A stretch of 64,000 nt of DNA from Rhizobiaceae bacterium (GCA_023953835.1 JAMLJB010000001.1:1984001-2048000); one strand, 5' to 3'; counted from the stretch's first letter, positions 24,944 to 35,080 are shown. The notes: generated from the sequence alone by a model not told the origin. Translations and numbers: made by a program.

Positions 24944-27900
24944 TTATTCCGCCGGGGCCGCGTGAGCGTCGTCCCCAGCGCGAGCGGCTTTCCCGCCGCG
25001 CCGAAACAGCCGGTCCTTCAATCGTCCGACCAAGCCCTTTTCGCCGGGAGTGCGCTTTTCGCGGGTAAACACCATCAGCATTGCGGGCGTGACGATGAGC
25101 GTCAGGCCCGTCGCAAAGGACAGCCCGAAAACGATTGCCGAGGACAGCGCGATCCACCACTGCGTGGACGGTGCGCTCATCGTCGTCTCGTGATGGAAGA
25201 TTTCGAGCCCGAGCCCGAAGGCGATGGGCAGCACGCCGAGAATGGCCGAAAGCGCGGTCAGCACCACCGGGCGCGCACGTTCGCGGCAGGTCTGCAGCAC
25301 GGCGTCGAGCCGGTTCCAGCCCTCTTCACGCAGCCGGTCGTAGGTGTCGATCAGCACGATGTTGTTGTTCACCACCACGCCTGCCAGCGCGATGATGCCG
25401 ATGCCCGACATGACGATCACGAAGGACTGTCCGGTGAGCATCATGCCGAGCAGCGCGCCAATGGTCGCCATGACCACGCAGGACAGAACGAGGATGACGC
25501 TCGTGAATTTGTTGAACTGCGCCAGAAGCACGATGAAGATCAGGAAGATCGCCGCTCCGAACGCATTGCCGAGAAAGGCCTGCGCCTCCGCGCTGTCCTC
25601 GTCGGACCCCGCCATCTTCCAGTCGATGCCGGCAAGATCGAGCTTGTCGACCGCATCGCGGACCTCGGTCTGTACGGCGCTGACCTGATAGCCCGAGGCG
25701 ACGTTGGCCTGCACGGTGATGGTGCGCTTTCCGTCGATGCGGTTCAGGATGCCGACTGTGTGTTCCGGCTTGCGCGAGACGAAGTTCGAGATCGGCACCG
25801 AGCCGTTCGCGGTCTCGATGCGCAACTGGTCCAGCTCGGTCAGCGTGCGCCGCTGTTCGGGCAGGCGAAGGCGAATATCGACCGCATCGTCGGCTCCGGC
25901 GGGCCGGTAGTCGGTAAGCTTCAGTCCGGTGGTGACAAGCTGCACCGCCGTGCCGACCGAAGTGGGCGACACGCCATACTGCGCGGCCTTCGAGCGGTCG
26001 ACTTCCAGCGCCCAGTCGACGCCGGGCGGCGGCAGGCCGTCATCGAGGTCGATCACGCCGGGAACCTGTGCGACCACTGCGGCGACTTCACGCGCCTTGT
26101 CGTTCAGCCCCTCCGGATTGGTCGCGGATAGCTGCACTTGGACGGCCTTGCCAGTGGGCGGTCCCGCTTCCGGCACGCGCACCTCGACATCGACGCCGGG
26201 AATGCCCGCCATCTCGCGCCGCAACTCGTCGAGGATTTCATGCGCGGATTTGCGCTCGCGCCAGTCGACGAATTCGTACTGGATCACGCCGACGACATCT
26301 TCCGGGATCTCGTTGCCGCCGCGCGACTTGCCGACGCGCGTATAGACCGACTTGATGCCCGGCCAGCCGAGCATCCGGCGCTCGGCCTGCCGTGTCGCGG
26401 CATCCATCTCCTCAAGCGAGAGATTGCCGCGCGCATGCACGTAGAGCAGGCCGTAGTCCGGCTCGACATTAGGGAAGAACTCGACGCCGCGCCCGAAATG
26501 CGAATAGGCATAAGGCACCGCCACCAAAAGCGCGACCGTCAGCACCAGCACCGTCTTCGGATAGTGCACGGCCTTCTTGACCACGGCCATGTAGAGGCCG
26601 TCCTTGTGCTCTTCCTCATGTTCCGGCGCTTTCGCGAACATCGCTCCCAGCGTCGGTGCGAAGATCAGCGCATAGGCCATAGAAGCCGCCAGCGTCACGA
26701 TCAGCGTGATCGGCAGATATTTCATGAAATCGCCGATGATGCCCGGCCAGAACAAGAGCGGCGAGAAAGCCGCGATGCGTGTCATCGTGGCGGCGATCAC
26801 CGGCCCTGCCATACGCTTGGCGGCAAGCTCGAAGGCCTGCTCGCGCGGCATGCCTTCGGACATGCGCCGCTCGGCGAATTCCGTGACGATGATCGCATCG
26901 TCCACCAGCATGCCCACCGCGAGGATGAGGCTGAACAGCACGATCATGTTGATCGTGTAGCCCATCAGCGCCAGCGCCAGTATGCCCATCAGGAAGGAGG
27001 CGGGTATCGCGATGCCGATCAGCATCGAGGCGCGGCCCGAAAGCGCATAGAGAATGACGATGAAGACGAGGATGACCGCGATCAGCACATGGTTCTGAAG
27101 ATCGGACAGGAGCTGGTTTACGAAGACGGACTTGTCCTGCGTGTAGGTCACCACCATGCCTTCGGGCGCGGTCTTGACGAACTCGTCGGCGACCTTCTTC
27201 GCGCCCTCGATGGTCTCGACGATGTTCGCGCCGATGCGCTTCTTGACCTCGATGGCGATGGCGTTCCTGCCGTCCAGCCGCGTGATCGTCTCGGCGTCCT
27301 CGAATGTGGAGCGCACGGTCGCGATGTCCTGCACGCGCACCACTGCGTTCGGTCCGGCCACCACCGGCAGCGTCGCCACGTCCTCAGGGGTCTCGATCAG
27401 GGCCGGAACCTTGATGGCGTATTTGCCTTCCGAGCCTTCCATCGCGCCCGCCGCGACGAGATTGTTCGACTGCGCCATGCCCTGGATGAGCTGTTCGAGC
27501 CTTAGTCCGTAGGAAGACAGCCGCATCGGGTCGATGATCGCCTCGACCAGTTCGTCGCGCGAGCCTTGCAGCGTGCCTTCCAGAACGCCCGGCACTTCCT
27601 CGATCCGGTCGCGCAATTCCTTCGCCGCCGCCGTCAGCACGCGTTCCGGCACGTCGCCGGAAAGCGTCACCACCAGCACCGGGAATTCGGAGAGGTTGAC
27701 CTCGTTGACGGTCGGCTCCTCGACACCCTGCGGCAGGTCGCGCTTGGCGTCCTGCACCTTGTTGCGCGTGTCGATCAGTGCGTCGCCGAGATCGGTCGAG
27801 GGGTCGAACTCGACCAGCACATAGCCGCCGCCCTCATAGGCGGCGGACCGCATTTCCTTCAGGCCCTTGAGGTTCTTCAACTGCGCCTCGACGGGCCGCA

Positions 27901-28093
27901 GCAGCAGGCGCTCGGAATCTTCCGGCGAAATGCCCTGATAGATCAGGCTGACATACATGATCGGGATGGCGACGTCCGGTTCCGCTTCCTTCGGCACGGC
28001 GCGATAGGCCAGCGCCCCCGCGATGACGAGGAACAGGAGAACGGAAAGGGTCAGCCGCGCATTGCGGATCGCGAGTTTGACGATATCCATCAC
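24944..28093 (-). CDS. RND efflux transporter permease
   Basis: Inner-membrane proton-driven pump of 1049 residues with the two-fold RND layout: TM1, a large periplasmic loop, TM2-6, TM7, a second loop, TM8-12. The TM4 motif GMLVDDAIIVTE contains the paired aspartates of the proton relay. It sits closer to the AcrB/MexB-like branch without amphiphile signature I could assign. The ATG overlaps the adaptor stop by four bases. No outer-membrane TolC gene is adjacent. Confidence 0.92.
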   Translation of the reverse strand: MMDIVKLAIRNARLTLSVLLFLVIAGALAYRAVPKEAEPDVAIPIMYVSLIYQGISPEDSERLLLRPVEAQLKNLKGLKEMRSAAYEGGGYVLVEFDPSTDLGDALIDTRNKVQDAKRDLPQGVEEPTVNEVNLSEFPVLVVTLSGDVPERVLTAAAKELRDRIEEVPGVLEGTLQGSRDELVEAIIDPMRLSSYGLRLEQLIQGMAQSNNLVAAGAMEGSEGKYAIKVPALIETPEDVATLPVVAGPNAVVRVQDIATVRSTFEDAETITRLDGRNAIAIEVKKRIGANIVETIEGAKKVADEFVKTAPEGMVVTYTQDKSVFVNQLLSDLQNHVLIAVILVFIVILYALSGRASMLIGIAIPASFLMGILALALMGYTINMIVLFSLILAVGMLVDDAIIVTEFAERRMSEGMPREQAFELAAKRMAGPVIAATMTRIAAFSPLLFWPGIIGDFMKYLPITLIVTLAASMAYALIFAPTLGAMFAKAPEHEEEHKDGLYMAVVKKAVHYPKTVLVLTVALLVAVPYAYSHFGRGVEFFPNVEPDYGLLYVHARGNLSLEEMDAATRQAERRMLGWPGIKSVYTRVGKSRGGNEIPEDVVGVIQYEFVDWRERKSAHEILDELRREMAGIPGVDVEVRVPEAGPPTGKAVQVQLSATNPEGLNDKAREVAAVVAQVPGVIDLDDGLPPPGVDWALEVDRSKAAQYGVSPTSVGTAVQLVTTGLKLTDYRPAGADDAVDIRLRLPEQRRTLTELDQLRIETANGSVPISNFVSRKPEHTVGILNRIDGKRTITVQANVASGYQVSAVQTEVRDAVDKLDLAGIDWKMAGSDEDSAEAQAFLGNAFGAAIFLIFIVLLAQFNKFTSVILVLSCVVMATIGALLGMMLTGQSFVIVMSGIGIIALAGVVVNNNIVLIDTYDRLREEGWNRLDAVLQTCRERARPVVLTALSAILGVLPIAFGLGLEIFHHETTMSAPSTQWWIALSSAIVFGLSFATGLTLIVTPAMLMVFTREKRTPGEKGLVGRLKDRLFRRGGKAARAGDDAHAAPAE

Positions 28094-29238
28094 TGCGTAC
28101 CGGTTGCGTCCTGCGCAAGCTTCTGGATCAGGGCAGGGTCGGCCTCGACCGGCTTGACCTGGTCGCCTTCCTTGACGAGGTCCTGGCCGGCCATGATGAC
28201 GCGCGCATCGTCCGGGATGCCCGCCAGCAACAGGCCGTTCGGCGTGTCGTCCACGAGGTCGATGGAAAAGAACACGACCTTGCCGGCATCATCAACGGCG
28301 CGGATGCCGAGGTCGCCCGTTGACGAAAGCGTCACCACCGAGCGCGGCAGCGCGACCGCGTCGACCGGCGTACTGCGCAGCGTCAGTTCCGCCGTCATGC
28401 CCGCCGATATCCTGTCGTCGGGATTTGGGATCGCGATTTCCACGCGATAGGTGCGGGTCGCCGCCGTCGCCTCGCGGCTGATATAGCGCACCGTGCCTTC
28501 GACCTTGTCGCCATTGACCAGCGCGGCCTCGGCCTTGTCGCCGATCCTGATATGCGCGAGGTCGCGTTCGCTGATTTCGCCTTTGACGATCACCGGATCG
28601 AGGTTGAGCATGGTGGCGACCTCGCCGCCGTCCCTCACCGATGCGCCAAGCTCGACGATCACGTCGTCCACGGTGCCCGCGAAGGGCGCAACGATGCGGG
28701 TGCGCTCGAGATCGGCGCGCGCCGTCTCAAGTTGCGAGCGCGCCGCCGCAACCGCCGAAACCGCGGTTGCAAGCTGCAACTTGGCAAGGTTTCCGGTCTT
28801 CGAAAGCTGCCGGGCGGCTTCCAGTTCGGCCTCTCGCTGGTTCACGAGTTGCGTGGCCGTCTCGATGGCCGCGGGCTTTTCCTCGGCTTCCAGCCGCAAA
28901 ATCAGGTCGCCCGCCTTGACCCGGTCGCCTTCCTTGACCGGCAGTTCGGCGATCACACCCCCGGCCCGCGTGGCCAGCACTGCGCGCTTGTCGGCCTGTG
29001 TCTGGCCGGAAATGCGGATGGCGCGCGCGTGCTCGATCCTCGGCGGTTTCATCACAGCGACGGTGCGCAGCTCCGCCTTTGCCTCGGCGTCAGCCGGCTT
29101 GGCCTGTTCCGCCTTTTCGGCGCCGTCGCCTTCGGCGGATGCGCTGCCGACCGAAGAGAACTTTCCTGTCCCCATCCATGCCGCGAAGGCGACCAGCACG
29201 GCGACCGCCGCGATCTTGTGGAATCTGTACCTGGCCAT
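28090..29238 (-). CDS. RND efflux periplasmic adaptor subunit
   Basis: Membrane-fusion protein of 382 residues. An N-terminal anchor (KIAAVAVLVAFAAWMG) is followed by an Ala/Glu-rich linker, the lipoyl half-motifs around VLATRAGGVIAELPVKEGDRVKAG, a coiled hairpin (QLVNQREAELEAARQL), and a beta-barrel domain with ELTLRSTPV. It links the RND pump to an outer-membrane channel. It is first in the two-gene operon. Confidence 0.9.
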   Translation of the reverse strand: MARYRFHKIAAVAVLVAFAAWMGTGKFSSVGSASAEGDGAEKAEQAKPADAEAKAELRTVAVMKPPRIEHARAIRISGQTQADKRAVLATRAGGVIAELPVKEGDRVKAGDLILRLEAEEKPAAIETATQLVNQREAELEAARQLSKTGNLAKLQLATAVSAVAAARSQLETARADLERTRIVAPFAGTVDDVIVELGASVRDGGEVATMLNLDPVIVKGEISERDLAHIRIGDKAEAALVNGDKVEGTVRYISREATAATRTYRVEIAIPNPDDRISAGMTAELTLRSTPVDAVALPRSVVTLSSTGDLGIRAVDDAGKVVFFSIDLVDDTPNGLLLAGIPDDARVIMAGQDLVKEGDQVKPVEADPALIQKLAQDATGTQ

Positions 29239-29431
29239 TGCCGTTCACTGTCCGTTGTGTCTGCGGTGCCCGAGCGTCTCAAGGACGCCTGATATGGGGC
29301 GGAGCCGACATGTCTTCAATCGAATTTCGTACATGTCCGAAGTTTCCGCGTTTCATATACGAGTTTGTCGCCTCAATACAGCAGCCAAAAGATCACACCG
29401 CACCGTGGAAGCCAGATGGTCGCGAGCGCTG

Positions 29432-31708
29432 TTACACAAATGTCACCTCGTCCGACAGCGGGAGCGAGCGGACACGCTTGCCGGTCAGCGCGAACACGGC
29501 GTTCGCCAGCGCGGGTGCGGCAGGCGGCGTTCCCACTTCGCCGACGCCGCCCATGCGATGGAAGTTTTCCAGCACGGCGACCTCGAATTGCGGGCACTGG
29601 AACATGCGCATCGCGTCGAAATCGTGGAAATTCGATTGCTCCACGCGGCCCTCGGCGAAAGTGATCTTCTGGTTCATCGCAGCGGACAGGCCGAAGATCG
29701 CACCGGAGACCATCTGCTGGTCGATGATGCCCGGATCGAGCGCCGTTCCGACATCCACCGCAATCCACATTTTTTCCAGCCTGATTCCTTCCGGGGTCTG
29801 TGCGATCTGGATCACCTGCCCACACCAGCTTCCGAAGGACAAGGAGAAGGCAAACCCCTTCGCCTTTCCTTCAGACAGCGTCTCGCCCCAGTTCGACATG
29901 GCCGCCACCTTGTCGACCACAGCGACCGCCGCCGGATAGTTCGCCATCAGCTTGCGCCGCAATTCGACGGGGTCGATTTTTCCTGCATGGGCGATTTCGT
30001 CTATCGCGCTCTCATGGAAAAAGCCGTTCTGCGAATTGCCGACCGAACGCCAGAAACTCACCGGCAGGGTGAGCGGAGCGGTTATCCCGGTCACGCGATA
30101 GTTCGGGATCGTATAGGGCTGGTTGTGCGCTCCGTCCGTGGTCATCCGGTCCGGGCCGGGGGCCGAGCGGCCCGGGAATATCCGGCCCACGAGGCTTGCC
30201 ATGATCGACTGTCCCGCGATCCTCAGGTCGAGCGCTTCGGGCATGCCGTCCGCGCCGAGCCGCGCCCGCATCCTCGCCACATAGGCGGGTCGGTAGCAGT
30301 CGTGCTGCATGTCCTCCTCGCGTGTCCATGTCATCTTGACCGGGCGTCCGCCGGCCTCCTTTGCGATCAGGGTGGCAAAGAGCGCATAGTCGAGTTCGCC
30401 GCGCCGCCCGAACCCACCGCCCATCGAGGTCGTGTGCACCGTGGTCTGCTCCTGCGACACCCCGGCAAGGTCCGCGCACAGCCAGCGGATCAGCGTCGGC
30501 ATCTGGTTCGGCGCCCAGATCGTCAGGTGGCCGTCCTTGAGTTGCGCCGTGCAGTTCATCGGCTCCATGGGCGCGTGCGACAGATAGGGCACCCGGTATT
30601 CGGCCTCGACAAGCTGCGCCTGCGGCGCGTCGGCGAAGGCGACATCCACATCGCCGTCGTCCCGCATCACGTCGCCTTCACCTTTTGCGGCAGCCTCGGC
30701 AATGGCCTGCATCAGGCCGTCGGTGTCGGGGGAATTGTTCGGAGCGCCCCACTCGACTTCAATGGCTTCGGCTGCCTTGAATGCGACCCATGTATTTTCC
30801 GCGATCACGCCGAAACCCGAACCATAGACCGTTTCCAGCGGCATCACCTTGACCACGCCGGGAAGCGCCTCGGCCTTTGAAAGGTCAGCTTTCACTGCTT
30901 TCGCGCCAAATACGGGGCTGATGCGGACGGTGGCGTAGAGCATGTCGGGCAGGCGCACATCGATCCCGAAGATCGGCGCGCCTGTCACCTTGTCCATCAT
31001 GTCCACGCGCGGTTGCGGCTTGCCGAGCAGCTTCCAGTCCTTGCGGTCGCGAAGCCGAACCGAGTTCGGCGGTCCGATGCGCGCTGCATCGAGCGCCACC
31101 TCGCCATAGCTCACGCTGCGGCCCGAGCCTTTGTGCACGATGCGGGCATTTTCGGTGGCCAGTTCCGCCTGCGGCACGGACAAGCGCTTCGCGGCGGCCT
31201 GCATCAGCACGGCGCGCGTCGCCGCGCCCGCCTGCCGCATCCTATCGAACCCGTCACGCGTCGAAGATGATCCTCCGGTCGCCTGCAAGCCGAGCACCTT
31301 GCCGACCGATCCCAAAGCGCTGCGGGTCAGTTCGGCCAAAAAACTGTCGTCGAAGAAATTGAACGGCCCGCCCTCGGCCATAATTTCCGAATTGTAGTAG
31401 GCATAGGATGCCGGGCCATGCTCGACCCTGATCTTGTCCAGCGTCACATCGAGTTCTTCGGCCACGAAGGCCGCGAGCGTAGTGGAAATCCCCTGTCCCA
31501 TCTCGGCACGCGGCGCGATGATCGTGATCGTATCGTCGGACCCGATCTTCACGAAGGGATTGAAACTCGCTTCGCCTTCCTCCAACTCGCCGTCGAGCGG
31601 ATTGGGGTAGGGCCGATTGACATACCAGTATCCGACCGCGACGCCGCCCGCCATTGCGGCCGCGCCGAGCAGGAAGGTTCGCCGAGCGATTTTCCCAAGG
31701 CTGGCCAT
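29432..31708 (-). CDS. Molybdopterin-binding hydroxylase large subunit, Tat-exported
   Basis: Xanthine oxidase family subunit of 758 residues resembling isoquinoline 1-oxidoreductase beta subunit (IorB) and periplasmic aldehyde oxidoreductases. The N-terminus ARRTFLLGAAAMAGGVAVG is a twin-arginine signal, so the folded Mo enzyme is exported to the periplasm. GGGFGRRGELDY and SMGGGFG are Mo-cofactor loops, and the C-terminal GVGEVGTPP contains the conserved catalytic glutamate. The [2Fe-2S] subunit is encoded two bases upstream. No FAD subunit is present, so electrons must leave via a cytochrome or quinone. Confidence 0.9.
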   Translation of the reverse strand: MASLGKIARRTFLLGAAAMAGGVAVGYWYVNRPYPNPLDGELEEGEASFNPFVKIGSDDTITIIAPRAEMGQGISTTLAAFVAEELDVTLDKIRVEHGPASYAYYNSEIMAEGGPFNFFDDSFLAELTRSALGSVGKVLGLQATGGSSSTRDGFDRMRQAGAATRAVLMQAAAKRLSVPQAELATENARIVHKGSGRSVSYGEVALDAARIGPPNSVRLRDRKDWKLLGKPQPRVDMMDKVTGAPIFGIDVRLPDMLYATVRISPVFGAKAVKADLSKAEALPGVVKVMPLETVYGSGFGVIAENTWVAFKAAEAIEVEWGAPNNSPDTDGLMQAIAEAAAKGEGDVMRDDGDVDVAFADAPQAQLVEAEYRVPYLSHAPMEPMNCTAQLKDGHLTIWAPNQMPTLIRWLCADLAGVSQEQTTVHTTSMGGGFGRRGELDYALFATLIAKEAGGRPVKMTWTREEDMQHDCYRPAYVARMRARLGADGMPEALDLRIAGQSIMASLVGRIFPGRSAPGPDRMTTDGAHNQPYTIPNYRVTGITAPLTLPVSFWRSVGNSQNGFFHESAIDEIAHAGKIDPVELRRKLMANYPAAVAVVDKVAAMSNWGETLSEGKAKGFAFSLSFGSWCGQVIQIAQTPEGIRLEKMWIAVDVGTALDPGIIDQQMVSGAIFGLSAAMNQKITFAEGRVEQSNFHDFDAMRMFQCPQFEVAVLENFHRMGGVGEVGTPPAAPALANAVFALTGKRVRSLPLSDEVTFV

Positions 31709-31710
31709 GG

Positions 31711-32172
31711 TCAGATCCCCGCGGTCTTGAGGGCTGCGGCGCGCTTCACCGCCGCGCGGATGCGTGGATAGGTACCGCAGCGGCAGAGGTTGCCGCCCAT
31801 TGCATTGTCGATATCCGCATCCGTCGGGTTTTCGATTTCATCGAGCAAGGCAACTGCCGTCATGATCTGGCCTGCCTGGCAGTATCCGCATTGCGCCACC
31901 TGTGTCTCCAGCCATGCCTGTTGCACAGGGTGCAGTTTGCCATCCTGAGAAAGCCCCTCGATGGTGGTGATCTCGCCTTCGACGCCGCCGACCGGCATTG
32001 AACAGGAACGCACCGGGACACCGTCGATATGGACCGTGCAGGCACCGCATGCGGCAATTCCGCATCCGAACTTCGGCCCCGTGATGCCGGCAATGTCGCG
32101 CAGCGCCCACAGCAGGGGCATTTCAGGATCAACGTCGATTTCGAGGGAATTACCGTTTACAATCAGGCGCAT
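31711..32172 (-). CDS. [2Fe-2S]-binding subunit of molybdenum hydroxylase
   Basis: Small subunit of 153 residues with two [2Fe-2S] clusters. The plant-ferredoxin-type cluster uses [11 protein letters not shown] and the later RSC; the second uses CGYCQAGQ and CRCGTYPRI. The ATG at 32172 has GAAGG upstream. There is no signal peptide, so it probably rides across the membrane with the Tat-tagged large subunit. A TetR gene is divergent, with a palindrome in the shared region. Confidence 0.92.
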   Translation of the reverse strand: MRLIVNGNSLEIDVDPEMPLLWALRDIAGITGPKFGCGIAACGACTVHIDGVPVRSCSMPVGGVEGEITTIEGLSQDGKLHPVQQAWLETQVAQCGYCQAGQIMTAVALLDEIENPTDADIDNAMGGNLCRCGTYPRIRAAVKRAAALKTAGI

Positions 32173-32214
32173 GGGGATACCTTCACTCTCGTCCAGCGAT
32201 ACGGCGATGACAGA

Positions 32215-32240
32215 TTGACAATTTTGGTATAATTTGTCAA
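32215..32240. promoter_or_regulatory. Candidate TetR operator
   Basis: TTGACAA at 32215-32221 and TTGTCAA at 32234-32240 are perfect inverted repeats around a 12-base AT-rich centre. Each arm includes a -35-like TTGACA. The site lies between the iron-sulphur subunit gene and the tetR gene, so it can control both. Confidence 0.65.
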
Positions 32241-32275
32241 GCATATGGTGGTAAAGAATAAAACTGTTCTGAATC

Positions 32276-32884
32276 ATGCCTTTCGATATTTCACTGCCCA
32301 GTGACGGACCGGACGATGCCAAGAAGCTGCGCGCGCTCGAAGGCGCGATGAAGGCATTCTTCTCCTATGGCTACCAGCGCACGTCGATGGACGACATCGC
32401 GAAGGCGGCGGGTATGTCGCGTCCGGCGCTCTACCTGCTCTTCCGCAACAAGGCGGACATATTCCAGGAGGGCGCGGTGCGCGTTTTCGAGCGCTCGGCC
32501 ATGCGTCTTGAAAATGTTCTCAACGGTCCGGGCTCGCTTTCGGAACGCCTGTTTCAATCGATCGATCAGGGCATGATCTCGATCATGGCCAAGGTGAATG
32601 CTTCGCCGCACGGGTCCGAACTGATCGACATGAAGCATGAGCTTTCCGGCGGTTTCATGCATGACTGGCATGAAAGGTCTGTCGGGCTGTTCAAGGAGGC
32701 CATCGAGGCCGAGGCCGCGTCGACCGGCGTCGACCTTGCCGCGCGGGGCCTGACCGCGCAGGTGCTTGCCGAGTTGCTGGTCGACGGACTTGAGGGCGTC
32801 AAGCATCGTGTCTCGGATATCGAGACCCAGCGCACCGCGCTCCGCCAGCTTATCCGCGTCATCGAACTTGCATTGAAAAAATAG
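32276..32884 (+). CDS. TetR/AcrR family transcriptional regulator
   Basis: Regulator of 202 residues. The helix-turn-helix is at about 28-60 ([20 protein letters not shown] then [16 protein letters not shown]); the C-terminal ligand domain is not assignable. It is divergent from the molybdenum hydroxylase genes and overlooks the palindrome at 32215-32240, which fits control of that operon and of itself. Confidence 0.88.
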   Translation: MPFDISLPSDGPDDAKKLRALEGAMKAFFSYGYQRTSMDDIAKAAGMSRPALYLLFRNKADIFQEGAVRVFERSAMRLENVLNGPGSLSERLFQSIDQGMISIMAKVNASPHGSELIDMKHELSGGFMHDWHERSVGLFKEAIEAEAASTGVDLAARGLTAQVLAELLVDGLEGVKHRVSDIETQRTALRQLIRVIELALKK

Positions 32885-32978
32885 GTCCTGCCCCTGGCTG
32901 CGCCGATTTGACCTTGCGCGGCGGCGCAGGGCATAAGCATGTGCCCGAACCGAGGCGAGGCACGGCGATTCCCGACCC

Positions 32979-34619
32979 ATGAACGAGCACGTCCAGTCAC
33001 GTCCGTCCGCTCTCTCGCCGCTTTCGCATGCGACCTTCCGGGCGGTCTGGTTCGCGAGCCTGCTGTCCAATTTCGGCGGTCTGATCCAGTCGGTCGGATC
33101 GGCATGGCTGATGACCTCGATCACCACCTCAAGCGACATGGTGGCGCTGGTTCAGGCGTCCACCACCTTGCCGATCATGCTGTTTTCGCTGGCGTCCGGC
33201 GCGATTGCCGACAATTTCGACCGCAGGCGCGTCATCCTGATCGCGCAGGGCTTCATGCTCGTCGTGTCCATCGCTCTTGCAGCCTGCGCCTGGTTCGGAC
33301 TGATTACGCCCTGGCTGCTGCTTGCCTTCACCTTTCTGATCGGTTGCGGCACTGCCCTCAACAACCCGTCCTGGCAGGCTTCCGTCGGGGATATGGTTCC
33401 GCGCGATCATTTGCCCGCAGCCGTCGCGCTTAACAGCGTCGGCTTCAACCTCACCCGCAGCGTCGGCCCGGCCATCGGCGGCGCCATCGTCGCCGCCTTC
33501 GGAGCGGCGGCCGCCTTCGTTGTCAATGCTTTCAGCTATATCGCCCTGCTGATCGTCATCGCGCGCTGGCGTCCCAATATCGCCAAGAGCAGCCTGCCGC
33601 GCGAGACCATGGGCCGCGCCATGACGGCGGGGCTGCGCTATGTCGGAATGTCGCCGCACATCGAGATCGTGCTGTTCCGCGCGCTGCTGTTCGGTTTCAC
33701 GGCCATCGTGATTCTGGCGCTCTTGCCTCTCGTCGCGCGCGACCTTCTGGGCGGCGGCGCGCTGACCTACGGCGTGCTGCTTGGCTGTTTCGGCGTCGGT
33801 GCCGTCTGCGGCGCGTTCATCGGAGGCCGCGCCCGCCATCACCTCTCCAACGAGCTGGTCGTCAGTATTTCATTCGCGGGCTTCGCCCTTTGCGCCGTGG
33901 TCTGCGCCTACAGCACCTCAATCTGGCAGACTGGCATCGGGCTGCTGGTCGGTGGGGCGTGCTGGGTGCTGGCGCTTTCGCTGTTCAATGTGACCGTCCA
34001 GCTTTCCACCCCGCGCTGGGTGGTCGGGCGGGCGCTCGCCCTCTACCAGACAGCCGTCTTCGGCGGCATGGCGCTCGGCTCATGGATATGGGGCGTGGTC
34101 GCAGAATCGCAAGGCGTTGCCATCGCCCTGCTCTATGCCGCCGCCACCATGATGGTAGGGGTGCTTGCCGGACTGCGCTTTCCGATGCCCACCCAGCAGG
34201 TGCTCAATCTCGATCCGCTGAACCGCTGGCAGCAGCCCGATGTCGCGCTCGACCTGCGTCCGCAAAGCGGCCCCATCTTCATCGTGATCGAATACATCAT
34301 CCGCGAGACCGATCTGCCTGCCTTCATGGAGGCCATGTCGGAGCGCCGCCGCATCCGGCTGCGCGACGGCGCCCGCCAGTGGGAGTTGATGCGTGATCTT
34401 GAAAACCCGGAAATCTGGCGCGAGACCTACCATGCGCCGACATGGGTCGAATATGTCCGCCACAACCAGCGCGCCACCCATGCCGATGCGGTCATCGGCG
34501 AGACGCTGCGCGCCCTGCATGCGGGACCCAACCCGCCTCGTGTGCAACGGATGATCGTGCGGCCGACGGACTGGACCGAAGCGCTCCAGCAGGTCAAGCC
34601 TTCGCTGGATATTCACTGA
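32979..34619 (+). CDS. MFS transporter, MFS_3 (EntS-like) with C-terminal extension
   Basis: Protein of 546 residues. The first 400 form an MFS permease of the EntS/MFS_3 group (LSHATFRAVWFASLLSNFGG at the start, LASGAIADNFDRRRVIL as motif A). The last 140 residues are soluble and contain VIEYIIRETDLPAFMEAMSE and WEVxR-like RQWELMRDLENPEIWRETYH, a ferredoxin-like alpha/beta-barrel fold seen in monooxygenase-like domains. This fusion is recurrent in rhizobia. The exported compound is unknown. Confidence 0.85.
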   Translation: MNEHVQSRPSALSPLSHATFRAVWFASLLSNFGGLIQSVGSAWLMTSITTSSDMVALVQASTTLPIMLFSLASGAIADNFDRRRVILIAQGFMLVVSIALAACAWFGLITPWLLLAFTFLIGCGTALNNPSWQASVGDMVPRDHLPAAVALNSVGFNLTRSVGPAIGGAIVAAFGAAAAFVVNAFSYIALLIVIARWRPNIAKSSLPRETMGRAMTAGLRYVGMSPHIEIVLFRALLFGFTAIVILALLPLVARDLLGGGALTYGVLLGCFGVGAVCGAFIGGRARHHLSNELVVSISFAGFALCAVVCAYSTSIWQTGIGLLVGGACWVLALSLFNVTVQLSTPRWVVGRALALYQTAVFGGMALGSWIWGVVAESQGVAIALLYAAATMMVGVLAGLRFPMPTQQVLNLDPLNRWQQPDVALDLRPQSGPIFIVIEYIIRETDLPAFMEAMSERRRIRLRDGARQWELMRDLENPEIWRETYHAPTWVEYVRHNQRATHADAVIGETLRALHAGPNPPRVQRMIVRPTDWTEALQQVKPSLDIH

Positions 34620-34622
34620 ACG

Positions 34623-34651
34623 CGCCGCAATATTTCCGAAAGAATGCGGCG
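34623..34651 (+). terminator. Hairpin after the MFS gene
   Basis: CGCCGCA at 34623-34629 pairs with TGCGGCG at 34645-34651, three bases after the stop codon, followed by only three T. A second inverted repeat, AAAACGCG/CGCGTTTT, follows. Probably a weak terminator. Confidence 0.5.
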
Positions 34652-34700
34652 TTTGCGCGCAAAACGCGATTTTTGCGGGCGCGTTTTCGGCGTTTCAGAC

Positions 34701-34724
34701 AAAAATGGCCGGCATTTGCCGGCC
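34701..34724 (-). terminator. Rho-independent terminator of rpmF
   Basis: GGCCGGCA at 34707-34714 and TGCCGGCC at 34717-34724 form an eight-pair stem. On the minus strand it is followed by a T-run (the A-run at 34701-34705). It lies 30 bases past the rpmF stop. Confidence 0.8.
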
Positions 34725-34754
34725 AATTCGCAGCAAATAAGAGCGGTTGCGCGC

Positions 34755-34937
34755 TCAGTTGCCCTTCGGTTCCAGAACCTGGCGACCGCGATACATGCCG
34801 CTCTTCAGGTCGATGTGGTGCGGGCGGCGCATCTCGCCCGAGTTCTTGTCCTCGACATAGGCCGGAGCCTTGAGGGCGTCCGCCGAGCGGCGCATTCCGC
34901 GCTTGGCCGGCGAGGTTTTCTTTTTAGGAACTGCCAT
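34755..34937 (-). CDS. rpmF: 50S ribosomal protein L32
   Basis: Ribosomal protein of 60 residues with the family N-terminus [24 protein letters not shown] precedes the ATG at 34937; an in-frame codon four residues earlier is rejected. The zinc-binding cysteines of some L32 proteins are absent, as in other rhizobia. It is monocistronic here, not linked to plsX. Confidence 0.97.
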   Translation of the reverse strand: MAVPKKKTSPAKRGMRRSADALKAPAYVEDKNSGEMRRPHHIDLKSGMYRGRQVLEPKGN

Positions 34938-35080
34938 TTTATGCTCCACTCAATTCGTCAAAGCCCCACCAGCCCTTGCATAGAGCCGAGCTTGAGGCTG
35001 AAATCCGGGAAATCGCGCGTGCCTATACACGGCTTGCGAGCCTTTGACCAGCACTTGGCCCGAATATTTTTGCGCGATTG

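Noticed and set aside
26138..27505. 455-codon plus-strand frame
   Set aside because: Antisense shadow of the RND permease, rich in His and Arg, no ribosome-binding site.
28493..30880. 795-codon open frame on the plus strand
   Set aside because: It runs antisense through the RND adaptor and molybdenum hydroxylase genes, both well supported; its composition is that of a GC-rich shadow.
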